Under the pieces are notes generated by a model that was not told the DNA's origin, did not search any database, and saw only the letters and a list, made by a program, of their open reading frames with translations. From Pseudogymnoascus destructans (lineage: Eukaryota; Ascomycota; Leotiomycetes; Thelebolales; Thelebolaceae), in assembly GCF_001641265.1 (NCBI RefSeq), contig NW_020167520.1, forward strand, positions 62,001 through 126,000: a stretch of 64,000 nt of DNA, read 5' to 3'. A program made the position numbers and the translations under genes. Shown here one piece after another: positions 35,401-45,113 of this stretch. The first letter of the stretch is position 1. Every line of letters starts with the position of its first letter.

Positions 35401-37257
35401 AGAGTAGATAGGGCCATAGGGAGGCATTGAGCCTTCTGCGAGTGGTATCTCATGGTCATAAGGCTGGTGCTTTGGCAGAATTGATGCCTTTGCCTTGTCA
35501 AAAAGATGTTGGTAGTCTTGGTATGCTAAAGGCAAAATGACCTCCTGAGATGATTTCTCCAAATCTGAAGTAGCTGCTATCTCCAGGACAGGTTGGAAAG
35601 GTTTAACCCATATCAGAGATGATATATCGTCCATAGTTTGGTCAAAATCCTTGATCTGGGACAAGTTTGAGTCTTGGACCTGAATAGGGGTAACTGAGGC
35701 TTGAAGGGTTTTTTCAGTATTGAGCTCAGGATTTGAGCTAAACCCAAGCGATAAATGCTTCCAATTGATAGTTGGATCATGCCTTTGAAGCCATGGAAGA
35801 CCTAGGATAACTGGGTACTTCATTGGTATAACATCTAAAGAGATGGTGTCTGAAAATGTTGATTTTCCTAGGGGAATCTCAAGTTTGAGTACTGGGGTGT
35901 TGCAGGTAATGGAACCTGAACTGATAGGAGTTCCATCAATGACTCGGAGCAGCTCTGGAGTGCGTTTGGGAATTGTAGGTAACTGGTGTGTCAAGATGAG
36001 GTCTTGAGATATAAAGTTGCCTGTTGCCCCTGAGTCTATCATAGCCCTTGTAGACAACACCTGTTGTTTGAAATGGAGTTGAATAGGGATTAACAGGTGT
36101 GTGAGACTCTGAGAAAGCACCATCGACACATCTTTGTTGTCTAGGGGAGAAGTTATAGTCTCAGTTGAAGTTGTGCCTGCTAGGGATTTTTCAAGTTTTT
36201 CAGGAATAGCAGTTGTGACTGTGTCTGAGGCTGCTATATGTTTTGAATCAGCACTCCCCCGTGCTGAATAGCACTCCTGAATTCTGTGTCCCCCTTTGCC
36301 ACAGTATAAACAAAGGTTGTTGTCCATTCTGTGTTTTCTTTCTTGAGGGGTAAGTTTACCCCTTTTCAGTTTTTGAGGGTATCCTGTAGGCTGAGGTGCT
36401 GGATTTGCTGTAGATCTCTTTATAGAGGCGTCTAAGTCCATAGGTTCAGGTGCTGAGTCCTTAGCAGTTGGTGTAGAGGTGTAATTGTTGAAATTTCTTG
36501 TTGGATGCCAGTCTTGGTTCTTCTCCTTTCTTCTTTCAAAAAGCCTATCATCAAGTCTGACAGCTTTCTCTATAAGCGTTTGAAGTGTTGTAGGGCGTTC
36601 TTCTTTGCTGAGTTCATCCTTAATAGAGCTCTTGAGCCCTTGGTAGTAAGTGAAGACTAAGGCTTCTTCATTCCAAGTCAAGTGAGAAGTGATTCTCCTA
36701 AATTCTGTTGTATACTGAGCAGCAGAGGTCTTTTGACATAGCTTCTGTAGCTCTCTTTCTGCTGTAGCAGTTTCGTTGATGTCTCCAAAGGTCCTGGTAA
36801 GTTCCTCTTGAAACTGGTCATAAGAGGTAATCAAAGGTGTAGTGGTATTTTGGTTGTTGCCACTAAGTCTTCTAAGATATGGCTCAAAGAAGTTGAATGC
36901 AGATCCACGGAGGTAGCTGGCAGCGAAATAGATCTTCTGAATGTCTGAGGTGAACTGATGAGGCCTGAGGGTGAAGTAGATGTCCAGTTGCATAAGAAAT
37001 CCCTTCAACTTCCTCCTGTCTCCATGGTATAAATCTGGTGTTTGCACTTTAGGAAGTGCACCTGGGGTACTCGAAATAGCCAGAGGAGCTGTGGGAAGCT
37101 CTGTATGATGTGTCTGAGTTGAAGATTGTGTTGCTGAAGTGTTGGCTTGAAAGGTGTTTTCCAAATTCTCAAGTTTGTTTGCTATAGTTTGTATAAAGGC
37201 AAACAGTTGTTGCATCTGCTGTTCAGCAGTAGTTGTAGGAGCTTGGTCGTCCTCCAT
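32464..37257 (-). CDS. Gypsy gag-pol polyprotein with chromodomain
   Basis: One open frame of 1597 aa. The order is: capsid-like Gag (about 80-270); a CCHC knuckle CLYCGKGGHRIQEC (about 320); aspartic protease AMIDSGATGNFI (about 410); and reverse transcriptase with FVKKKDGSLRLCVDYRGLN and the catalytic YLDDILIY (about 620-800). RNase H follows with LETDASDFAISG (about 905). Integrase has an HHCC region and D,D,E core (WISDRGAVFTS, AYHPQTDGQTERVN). A C-terminal chromodomain (YEVESILDKK, FLVKWKGYPTSDNTWEP) completes it. Gag and Pol share a frame with no shift or stop. The chromodomain marks it as a chromovirus, a lineage that targets particular chromatin. No disabling mutation was seen, so it may be active. 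Confidence 0.97.
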   Translation of the reverse strand: MEDDQAPTTTAEQQMQQLFAFIQTIANKLENLENTFQANTSATQSSTQTHHTELPTAPLAISSTPGALPKVQTPDLYHGDRRKLKGFLMQLDIYFTLRPHQFTSDIQKIYFAASYLRGSAFNFFEPYLRRLSGNNQNTTTPLITSYDQFQEELTRTFGDINETATAERELQKLCQKTSAAQYTTEFRRITSHLTWNEEALVFTYYQGLKSSIKDELSKEERPTTLQTLIEKAVRLDDRLFERRKEKNQDWHPTRNFNNYTSTPTAKDSAPEPMDLDASIKRSTANPAPQPTGYPQKLKRGKLTPQERKHRMDNNLCLYCGKGGHRIQECYSARGSADSKHIAASDTVTTAIPEKLEKSLAGTTSTETITSPLDNKDVSMVLSQSLTHLLIPIQLHFKQQVLSTRAMIDSGATGNFISQDLILTHQLPTIPKRTPELLRVIDGTPISSGSITCNTPVLKLEIPLGKSTFSDTISLDVIPMKYPVILGLPWLQRHDPTINWKHLSLGFSSNPELNTEKTLQASVTPIQVQDSNLSQIKDFDQTMDDISSLIWVKPFQPVLEIAATSDLEKSSQEVILPLAYQDYQHLFDKAKASILPKHQPYDHEIPLAEGSMPPYGPIYSLSELELKTLREYLDENLSSGFIRPSSSPAGAPILFVKKKDGSLRLCVDYRGLNAVTVKNRYALPLIPELIDRLSSARIFTKLDLRGAYNLIRIKEGDEWKTAFRTRYGHFEYQVMPFGLANAPASFQALMNDILRPYLDIFVVVYLDDILIYSLDTQEHVLHVRQVLEKLSQAQLFCKLEKCLFHMSQVDFLGHRISTEGIQMDPEKTKAVQTWPIPSSIKEVQSFLGFANYYRRFIPRYTSLALPLTQLLHKDTLYHWDKTQQDAFDALKGEFKEGKMLLHFNPLKPATLETDASDFAISGILYQAPKDKQEELQPVAFYSRKLSAAEQNYPITDKELLAIVCSLKHWRCYLEGANYPITIYSDHSNLLTFTTTKQLNRRQARWSEQLGGFDFVIKHVSGAKNQRADLLSRRHDYQDSAKTSNTKALLDSAKLIAASLSNPSTTEDLGVNLSPQDQVAPITSSQEPETFKDYTPSATLLKAFKVAYNHDPFAKRTLEYLQKKGSSLEKVGLQNFSKNQHGLLLFKNYIYVPRDKRLQLHLLQQFHDAPAAGHFGFAKTYELLTRKFYWPSLRTTLQDYISSCTTCNLNKPTRQKPYGLLQPLPIPERPWDSISIDFIVKLPPSIPKGGATPYDSILVVVERLTKMAHFEPCNETITASELAWLFLKVVFKYHGIPGHWISDRGAVFTSNFFKEFSKLLNMEQRFSTAYHPQTDGQTERVNSVLEQYLRIYTNYAQDNWADLLHLAEFAYNNTVSNTTKETPFYANYGYHPRFEVAELNCPENFKNPSATERIIYLKGLQDYLKVQIQRAQDEQAQAFNRGVVAPQFKVGDQVFLSRRHITTTRPSDKLDTKRLGPFKITRTIGKNAFELALPPTWTIHNVFHASLLSKAQESSLRPLQSPPPPVLILDQPEYEVESILDKKTLRGQDYFLVKWKGYPTSDNTWEPKRNLKNASKLILEFLSKKATWLKGKQTAHKRP

Positions 37258-37309
37258 TGTAGTATCGAAGTGCTGCTATAGAAATAGTTGAAGCTTGAAG
37301 CAGGCAAGG

Positions 37310-38245
37310 TGTAATGGTGGGTGCACCAGATATGAGAATCTAGCCACCCAAGGAAGGGATGAATTTACTAAGACAACACACTGTCTTAGGAAACAGAGCC
37401 AAAGGGTCGTAGCTTAGACTATTCCACAACGCAGCAATCAGGTGTATGATGTGGTGAAGTGGTTCAGACAAGTTGCAACAAATGTTGAGTCTGAGAACTC
37501 AGGGGTAAGTCAGAGGTTAGCACCTCACTGACTTTTCAAAAACAGAGAATAACAAGATCAATGCTTGGAAGCTTGGAAAAGACGTAGAAGTATGTGCTAG
37601 TCGATTTACTGTATTGTCTGCTTGCCCTTTCTTAAGGAAAGGGCAATCCTATTTATGCCAAAGGAGTGTAGTTCTCTCATTTTCCATGACTTTCCATGAC
37701 TAACCAGGCTTGGTAAATGTATTAGAAATCAAGTGCGACCCACAACTAGCTTGCTAATCATGTAGTGAACGTAAGAGAATCCCATAGAACCATCTCTTGG
37801 GTTCCTAGCCTATAGGAAGTGAAAAGGAGGTCCAAGGTCAGAGTACCTATAGACAAATTATGTCATAACTTAACCAATCTTGTGGGTAACTAAGGAGCGA
37901 TGACGTGTAATGAATCATAGAGGGTTGTAGAAGCTTCTAGAGCTATCGTTCATGTTCCTAGGCCTCTAGTTGGTAGAGATATGCCATGTGGTAGTATTGG
38001 CCCACCCCCTTAAGGAGGAGATTTTCTTAATAACTTGTTCAATGAGTGTCCAAATGATATGCCGTGATGTATGTAGCATAAACAGATGTAGTAGAAGAGT
38101 TTGCAGCAATCGTTGAGTAGTATTGCTTCTGTTGTTGGTGTGATAAGCCAAGATATGTATGGTGACTTGTAGGTTTGAGGAGGAGATTTCTAAGTTTGCT
38201 CTTGAGTTTGATAGCAAACTGAGTGCAACGAATGTCAGTATGACA
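37310..38245 (-). repeat. Gypsy 5' LTR
   Basis: A 936-bp LTR upstream of gag-pol on the minus strand. It is almost identical to the 3' LTR. It should contain the promoter, but no strong TATA box was identified. Confidence 0.95.
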
Positions 38246-38627
38246 CCCAGTCACGACCGAGGGAAAATCGTGGTTGGGGTAGAAGTAAGTTTGGCGTCAC
38301 GTCGTCAAAATTGAGTGACCGGTGCGACCGGAGTTCTTCAGCTATTTCCTTCAACAACCGATGCCCTGGAGAATAGCCGCTGATTGTTAGGTTTTTAATC
38401 CACTTTAGAAGTATCTGTTCTTGCGCGCCTGATAAATTCTGCTGTTTCTGGCGGGCTTGGGAGCGTGTCAAACCTCCATTGACGCGTCGCGTCACTGAAC
38501 TCTTCGGCAGCCCCAGCACTTTCTCAGCGTGATATGCACTTTTATACTTCTTAGATTGGACGTCTAATACTGCCTGGGCTATTAAAGTTTCACGCTCAGC
38601 AACACCCAGGCTTTTACAGCGAACCAT
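38246..38627 (-). pseudogene. Fot1/pogo transposase, N-terminal part (disrupted)
   Basis: It begins at ATG 38625-38627 (MVRCKSLGVAERE). A Psq-type helix-turn-helix follows (LIAQAVLDVQSKKYKSAYHAEKVLGLPKSSVTRRV), then the start of a CENP-B-like second HTH (LSGAQEQILLKWIKNLTISGYSPG). Its frame is cut by the Gypsy 5' LTR just after GRDW. The remainder is at 30175-31511. Confidence 0.9.
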
Positions 38628-38671
38628 TGTTGAGTTATTCACAGTTATCAGAAGTCGGCGGGGTGAATTCC

Positions 38672-38711
38672 CCGCGTTACGCCATCCCCCGCGTTACGCC
38701 ACGACTTACGT
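38672..38711. repeat. Fot1 terminal inverted repeat, right
   Basis: Complement of 30100-30139 with one mismatch; followed by the TA duplication at 38712-38713. Confidence 0.92.
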
Positions 38712-38713
38712 TA

Positions 38714-38811
38714 ACGCACAATGCCACTATATAAGTAGATAGTATTCCCTTAGATAGGAGCTTCATGCTTAACTTAATATAGTATTCTTTTACATACGGT
38801 TTACTATTTTT
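38714..38811 (+). repeat. LTR-like relic, right copy (Copia-like, tentative)
   Basis: Homologous, in opposite orientation, to 27726-27815. It shares ctatataagtagatag and ttagataggagcttc, with several G-to-A and C-to-T differences. It was the target of the Fot1 insertion, which abuts it directly. Confidence 0.5.
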
Positions 38812-39488
38812 TGGAAATAGGCTCTACTATATAGTGTTCTTTACCTGACCTAACCATGTCATGTGAGTAATACAGCCTTGTCACCCCCCATTTAATAAGT
38901 GGGGAATTTCTGGGTCAGCCGAGGGCTACACGTCACCTACGTTCAGCTCTGGCCCCACCTTATCATTCCGGCCTGTTCCGCTGTCAGCCCTGGAACAAAT
39001 AATTCCCCGGTCCCGTTGATCTGCAACACCAAAACAAAGCCAGCCATCCGTCTCTCAGTGATTATCATATTTCGAGATGAGAGTTGGCGCTTCGCCGTGG
39101 GCCATGTTTTCTAAAAATCGACGTCTGAAGATTTTATCATCAAGTTTGTTGATTGTAAAGTACCAGGTATGTGTTAATAATTTCACGTGCAATCTCCTCT
39201 ATGTAAGAACTACAGCACCAAAAGGACCGAAACGCCCTACCGACCGCCCCGCCGCCAAACACCGCCTTAAATAGCCCTCACGACACCAACATCCAGGCTC
39301 AGGTAGCCATGAAGCTCAGCAAGTATGCAATATAGAGGTAATGAAAAAAGCTGCCAGGTGATGACGCTCAAACCAAATCTAACGCCTTCATCTACCCCCC
39401 ACCCTTTGCCCCCCCTTCCCCAGCCCGCCCCCTACTTCGACCCTATCATTCATTCGTTGCAGTTTCCAAAGGTTCGTCATACGCATCA
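38812..39488. other. right edge of transposon island and nimA 3' region
   Basis: The sequence is AT-rich to about 38880 and then mixed. It contains the 3' UTR of the NIMA kinase gene. A pyrimidine-rich tract (about 39390-39430) lies near its end. No gene was recognised. Confidence 0.45.
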
Positions 39489-41785
39489 TCACATCCTCCT
39501 AATCGGCTGCCTAGTCCTCACAAGGAATGGGCTTGGCATCTCGTCGCGCTCCGGGTCCCATGAGGCAGCTTCTCGTTGCGCCATACGATCGGCAAAGGCG
39601 CGTTTCGACTTTGGCGAGTTCTCATCGACGATAACATTATCATTAATATCCAACTGGCGACCACCAGCCCGTGCCTGCGCGAGTTCGACCAGAGTGCGCC
39701 CCTTTGGAGGGAGGTTCACTTTCATGGCCATGTTGTTCTTTATGGCGAATTTATTAAGTTCTGATGGGTCGGTGCTTGTTGCGGTTTTCCTTGTGAGGCT
39801 TGGCTTCCGGGTAGGTGATGAGCCAAGATCCGCAGCATGGAGGTTTGAGGAGGAGGGAATTTTGGACAGGCGTCGGTTTGGGGATGTGCTTCGCTCCTTT
39901 AAGGCGCCACTGCTTGAGACAGGCCGGGGACCAAGATTATTGCCTTGAGTTGGCAGGGATGGCGCTGGAATTCCTCTCGCAGCTCCATGCAGATTCGACA
40001 TGTTTGAGACCCGTGGCATAGGCGCTGTTCTCTGTGCTAGCAGGGCAGGGCGTGCACTCGATGGCTTGAATGGGTTCGCCGAAGATTGTCTGGTCGGCGA
40101 TGGGATCGGAGGCATGTCATCCCCATCTTCAGAATCAGATGTCATCAGGGTTGCCTGCCATCTATCACGGGGGTTTCCACCTTCCGCGAAGATGTTTCGG
40201 CCCGTAGCCGGCGCCTTTGCGCCTCCATTTCGACGAGGAGATAGCGACAGAGATGCGATCGACATTGGCGAAGGATCTCCCATTTCAACATCCATTGGAG
40301 TTCCAGCAAACATTGTTTGGGCTCTGCCGAATGGTGTCCGCGTGGTTTTCTTCGTCGGTTTTATAGGCTCTGGCGAGTCTAATGATAAATCTGTAAGATC
40401 CGTCGTCGAAGGGAAATCAAACTCTCCGCTGGTGCTGACAGACGAAGTTGGAATGTCGTTTGGCATACTGGATTGTGAGAAGTCCTCAATGGTCACAGTA
40501 TCGCTCGAAGTACTAGGGGTGTTTAATTTCTCTGCCACGAGAACTTCCACTCTCTCCTGCACTTCTGCTTCAAACTTCTTCTGCAGTTTCTCAACTTCTT
40601 GCTTCACAAGCCTGTCGATTTCCAATCTTGCCTTAACTTCCCATTCGCGCCTCATAGAGGCATCGATTTCGTCCCTCATTTTGGCTTTGTCATTTTCAAT
40701 CCGGCTTATCTTCTCATCAGCTTCGTGGAGCTTCCGGGCAGTAAGTTCCTCCTTGGTCTTCAGCAGTTTTCCGAGTTCCACGACCTCCTTCTCTTTCCTC
40801 ATCAGCTTCACAACCGGGAGGTTAAGTAGAGCTGCTGTATCGGGACGCCTATCCGGATTCACTCTCAAGCAGTCCTTGATGACGCCCATGAGCTCTGGCG
40901 AATAAACGCTAGGGATTGGCGCGATCTTTCCCTCTTTGATCTTCTGGACCAGTTGGAAATGCGACTTTGCATTGAATGGCGGCTCCCTCGAGCAGAGCTC
41001 GTATATTATGCAGCCCAATGACCAAATGTCAGATTTGAGAGTGTATCTCTCAGCGGCGCAGATTTCCGGAGACATGTAGAACGGGGTACCGACGTAAGTC
41101 GAAGCAAAATCATGAGACTGCATTATCTTGGACAATCCAAAATCGCCGAGCTTGACCGAATTATCATCGCCGAGAAATACTAGAAACATTATCAGCCTGG
41201 GTCCCTCAACTCCAAGGGTATATAGATCTTACCATTCTCTGGCTTTAGATCTCTGTGCAAAATCATAACATTTCCCACCGGTGGGCGTGGCTTTGCAGTG
41301 TTTCCTAGGCCCAACACGTTGCTTCCTACGTCTGGCGGATCAACTCCATAATGGCACCTGTATAGGGCGGTAACCAATTGTGAGAACATGCTCCACACGA
41401 ACCCTTCCTCGGCGTATTGTTTCTTGGCTTGTAAATCCTTGATGACGCGACCGAGGTCGCCATTTCCACAGTATTCCATGTACAAATGCAAGTCTTGTGT
41501 CGTCTTCAGATGCTCTCGGTGGTAGTAGCCAACGATATTCGGGTGTCTGAGAGATGACAAGATGGCGAATTCAGCATGAAGTTGCTCTCGCTCCTTCTGC
41601 GACATTCGGATATAATTGATCTCTTTCCTGCAGAGGATTTCGCCATCGTTCTTCCTTTTTACTTTGCGAATGATGCCGAAAGATCCATGGCCTAGAAATA
41701 TATTGTCAATCATGGTCGCACGGAATGGTCATTGGCGCAACCTACCAATCTTTTCCAACACCTCGTATTTCTCCGACTCCGACAT
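39489..41785 (-). CDS. nimA: NIMA-family mitotic Ser/Thr kinase
   Basis: Three exons (41746-41785, 41233-41691, 39489-41179, minus) encode 729 aa. The kinase domain starts at once: MSESEKYEVLEKIGHGSFG with the Gly loop, catalytic Lys in CRKEINY, HRDLKPEN, DFG in KLGDFGLSK, and the APE-equivalent in TPFYMSPEI. A fungal-type insert (GVDPPDVGSNVLGLG ... PPVGN) precedes the HRD motif, as in Aspergillus NIMA. A long coiled coil follows (about 300-400), then a Ser/Pro-rich regulatory tail with many S/T-P sites, ending QPIRRM. NIMA drives entry into mitosis and spindle-pole and nuclear-pore changes. It is divergent from the ankyrin-BTB gene over 320 bp. Confidence 0.95.
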
Positions 41786-42105
41786 TTTATATGACACGGC
41801 GGAGGCAGATAAGCTGTTGTCGAATTTATATGTAATATGGCAGTCGAATAGCCATGCGCAAACGTAAATGCTGCTTGGTTAGTTCTCACGTCTTGTTCGT
41901 TCGGAGGTCTGGTCTGGTTGGAGACATCGGCTAGTAAACACCCCGTCGCTGCCCCAGCAACGCACCCTCAAACACCCTTAGTAATACACTCTAATCGATA
42001 AGACGAATCCTTGGAGGGTCCATCCCCGCCACTTCACGATTCAATTTATATCCAAGCTGCTGGTCGGCGGACGACGTTATATATTTAAATTATATACCGT
42101 CCAGC
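41786..42105. promoter_or_regulatory. divergent promoter between nimA and ankyrin-BTB gene
   Basis: Start codons face away across 320 bp. A TATA-like tatatatttaaattatata lies at about 42077-42096, just upstream of the plus-strand start. No specific regulator site was identified. Confidence 0.45.
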
Positions 42106-44114
42106 ATGGTACTACGAAAGGATGAACTGGAAATCCAGCTTAAAGATGAATATCAATTAATAAAAGAGGGCGTCCTTCGCGATGACAGCCCTTTGGATAC
42201 GAGCGATGACTTCAACCGACTATGTGATGCGTGTAGGCGGGGTGATCTTAAAGATTGCCATGAGATGATCGCGGGAGGTGTGAACATAAACGCGAGAGAT
42301 GTATTTGATTATACGCCATTGATTTTGGTTCGTTTTGCCACCTGAGTATGCTCGCTGCATTCTTCCTGGGATACATGCTAATGTTGGACCAGGCGAGTCT
42401 CTGTGGCCACTACGAAGTTGTCCAACTACTGTTAGAATCCGGAGCGCTTTGTGAGAGGGATACGTTTCAGGGCGAACGATGTCTATACAATGCCCTCACC
42501 AATCGCATAAGGAACCTCCTGCTCCAATACGACTATTCCAAGAGCTCCGATCCTTTGCAACCACTCGCTTCCCATATCACATCTCTCCTAACGAAACGGG
42601 TACCAAAAACCTCTGATATCACCCTCACTTCAGGGACCGAAGCCTTCCATGTCCATAAATTTATTCTATCTGCTCGATCGCCATACTTCAGGAAGAAGCT
42701 ATCGCTGGCCCCCGAAACAACGCAGTGGAAACTGGCGCCCGTAATTCCCGACGAGGCGTTTGAAATAGCACTTCGATATCTGTATCTGGGAGAAGTTCCA
42801 GTGGATCTCGGACTTGGCCCGAAGAGTAGGGTGTCGGAAGAAGATGTGCTCAAAGGAATTGACAAAGTGGGCAAGCATTTGGAGATTGAGTCGCTTTGGG
42901 AAGGCATACTCGCAGGAGAAGATCGACGAATAGCGAGACAGCGGCACCAAGATGAGGTCGCCAGAGGCCGGGATCAGCTTGAGAGTTGGTACCGCGATAA
43001 TGTGTTGAAGGACAAGATTATTTTGGATACGAAGGAAGCAAACGATGTTAAATGGGATCGAAATAACACTATATTTGCAGATGTCATTCTCAGGGCTGAT
43101 GCGGACACAGAGATGGAGGCACCGACGCCCTCAGAGGATGAACAGCGCGATGCTTCTCATAGCAACGGCATTCCTATAGGTCCTTTGGCGTCCGAACCTT
43201 TGGCTTCAACTTCTCCCTCGGAGAAATCGGTCCTCTTCCCGGTGCATCGAGCCATACTTATCCGTTCCGAGTACTTCATGACAATGTTTTCCTCTGCATT
43301 CCAGGAAGCACAGGTGACACCCTATCTTCAAATTATACCTGTGGATTGCTCTCCAGAGGTCCTAGAGGCTATTCTCAACTTCTTATACACCGAGAAGGCG
43401 GATTTCTCACTTGATATTGCCATAGATGTGCTTTTAGCAGCAGATATGCTCTTCATTGAAAAGCTGAAGGCAAAGGCTGCTATTACTATCAGCACACTTG
43501 ACAATGGGGGTAGAGATGTCTTGGTGGATGAGACGGCTAGTGCTAGGATTACCCAAGCAGGAAAGGAAGCAATAAATATCTACGATGTCATTCGAGCTGG
43601 GTGGTTAACCCGAGTGCAGCGCCTAGAAGAATTCGCGGCGCGGTATCTAGCTTATAGGCTGGAAGACTACATTGATAAAGAAGAGTTCGAGCAGCTGATC
43701 AAAGAGAGTGCGTCGAGGATTGAGAAGCGACAGGAGACTGATAGTATTGAATTACTTGATGAGTATGTCGAATGATATACTATTACCAACGGCGCAGGCT
43801 AACTACGATATAGTATCCGCTACTACCTCTCGGAACGCTTCCGACTCCGCTTCGAAGGTACTGGCATGGAGGAAATGATGGATGAGAATCGGCAAATTTC
43901 CGAAGATGCCGGAAATGATGCCGAAACCGATGGAAATATTGTTAATAATGATGACAAGATACCACAGGAAAGTATGGAAAGTACATATGGGGCTAATATC
44001 AGAACATTAGACGGCAGGGTGGTTGGGGATGGGTTTGATTCGGATTCTATCAACTATCAAATTTTGCTGGAGAAGATAGATAAACTACTAGAGAGGCTAA
44101 AGCTAGACGCATAG
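42106..44114 (+). CDS. Ankyrin repeat and double BTB/POZ protein (ABTB1-like)
   Basis: Three exons (42106-42327, 42393-43762, 43814-44114) encode 630 aa. The N-terminal helical segment leads into ankyrin repeats (FNRLCDACRRGDLKDCHEMIAGGV, YTPLILASLCGHYEVVQLLLESGA). Two BTB domains follow: SDITLTSGTEAFHVHKFILSARSPYF (about 165-260) and FADVILRADAD ... FPVHRAILIRSEYFMTMF (about 315-450). The third exon restores the conserved IRYYLSERFRLRFEGTGMEEMM block that a one-exon reading would lose. The tail is acidic. BTB proteins of this type usually act as substrate adaptors for Cul3 ubiquitin ligases; the target is unknown. Confidence 0.88.
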
Positions 44115-45113
44115 ACGGCGCCGCCTCCAGATGGGGGGTTGGGAGTAAATTATATATCAGATGAAACCTAGAGTGTCTTTTCAAAATGACCAATCCAATG
44201 TCAATATTTATAATTAAAGTTGGAACATTGTCCAATTATTTTAGCTCTTCAAAATAAAACAGTGTTCCCCAAATAGTATTCGAATAGTATTTGGGGTTTT
44301 CCCGAATACTCGCCATCTGGGAGTATTCGGTGAATACTCATACAAATCCTCGCCAAATAGTATTTGGGTATTTTGAGGCTCAACTGTAGTATATAGTAAT
44401 GAAATATGATAACTGTCTACTCGCTATTATCCTCCTCCTCGTCGCCTATAACCCCCCAATCCCGTAAGCAGAGTAGATATCGAAGAGTTGAAGGTAATAA
44501 CCTGTTCCTTTTCTTTGTGACTATATCACCGCCGACACTAAATATACGCTCTGACGCTGCCGATGAGGCTGGAATTGCCAAATAGTCCCGTGCGATCCGT
44601 GATATAACTGGATACTGATACTGCTTTGCCTGCCAATATTTGAGGATATTAGTATTACGGTCGACACCATTCTCTTTGAACCATCGTCGCCACTCAACTT
44701 CCTCAATAGAAGGCCCACGATGCTGATACATCTCGTCGTCGGAATCAAGTTCTATTATAGTCGTCGGCTGCTCAGTTTCAGCAGCAATAGTAGCTTCAAT
44801 AGCAGCAACCTGTATATCGTTCTCACGGTCTTTATACCGGTTATAGCAAGCTGCGAACTGTGCTCTTGCCCTATCTCGTTTTACAGCATCTACACTATTT
44901 GGCATATAAAATTCGTATATACTTAAGTTGAATCTTGGGTCGCAGATAGTAGCAATTGACGAGTGGCTTGAACCTTGATTTGTCACAAGGTTATAATAAG
45001 TATCAAGCTTATTATACGATGCTTTACAAGCTGCGCTGATTGCTGCTGTTGTCGATGAAGCGTTTTCCATTGCCTTAAGCTTATTTAAAAGCCATAGATA
45101 GTGTGGAATACAG

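Larger units (their letters stand above)
31517..38245 (-). mobile_element. Ty3/Gypsy chromovirus-type LTR retrotransposon, full length
   Basis: The 6729-bp element is flanked by a perfect 5-bp duplication cccag (31512-31516 and 38246-38250). Both LTRs are 936 bp, begin TG and end CA. By eye they differ at only about three positions (for example 31615 versus 37408), all T/C transitions, so insertion is recent. The single gag-pol frame is open throughout. A polypurine tract precedes the 3' LTR. The primer-binding site after the 5' LTR (cttgcctgcttc, minus) did not match a tRNA I recognise. Confidence 0.96.
30100..38711 (-). mobile_element. Fot1/pogo-type DNA transposon, split by a Gypsy retrotransposon
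   Basis: Inverted termini acgtaagtcgtggcgtaa lie at 30100 and 38711, flanked by TA on both sides (30098-30099 and 38712-38713), as expected for Tc1/mariner-pogo transposons. Without the inserted retrotransposon and its duplicated 5 bp the element is 1878 bp, the usual Fot1 size. It encodes one DDE transposase on the minus strand. The only visible lesion is the Gypsy insertion at 31517-38245. Confidence 0.93.

Noticed and set aside
30100..38711. A single large composite mobile element
   Set aside because: Each boundary is fully explained by an independent Fot1 insertion (TA) and a later Gypsy insertion (cccag).
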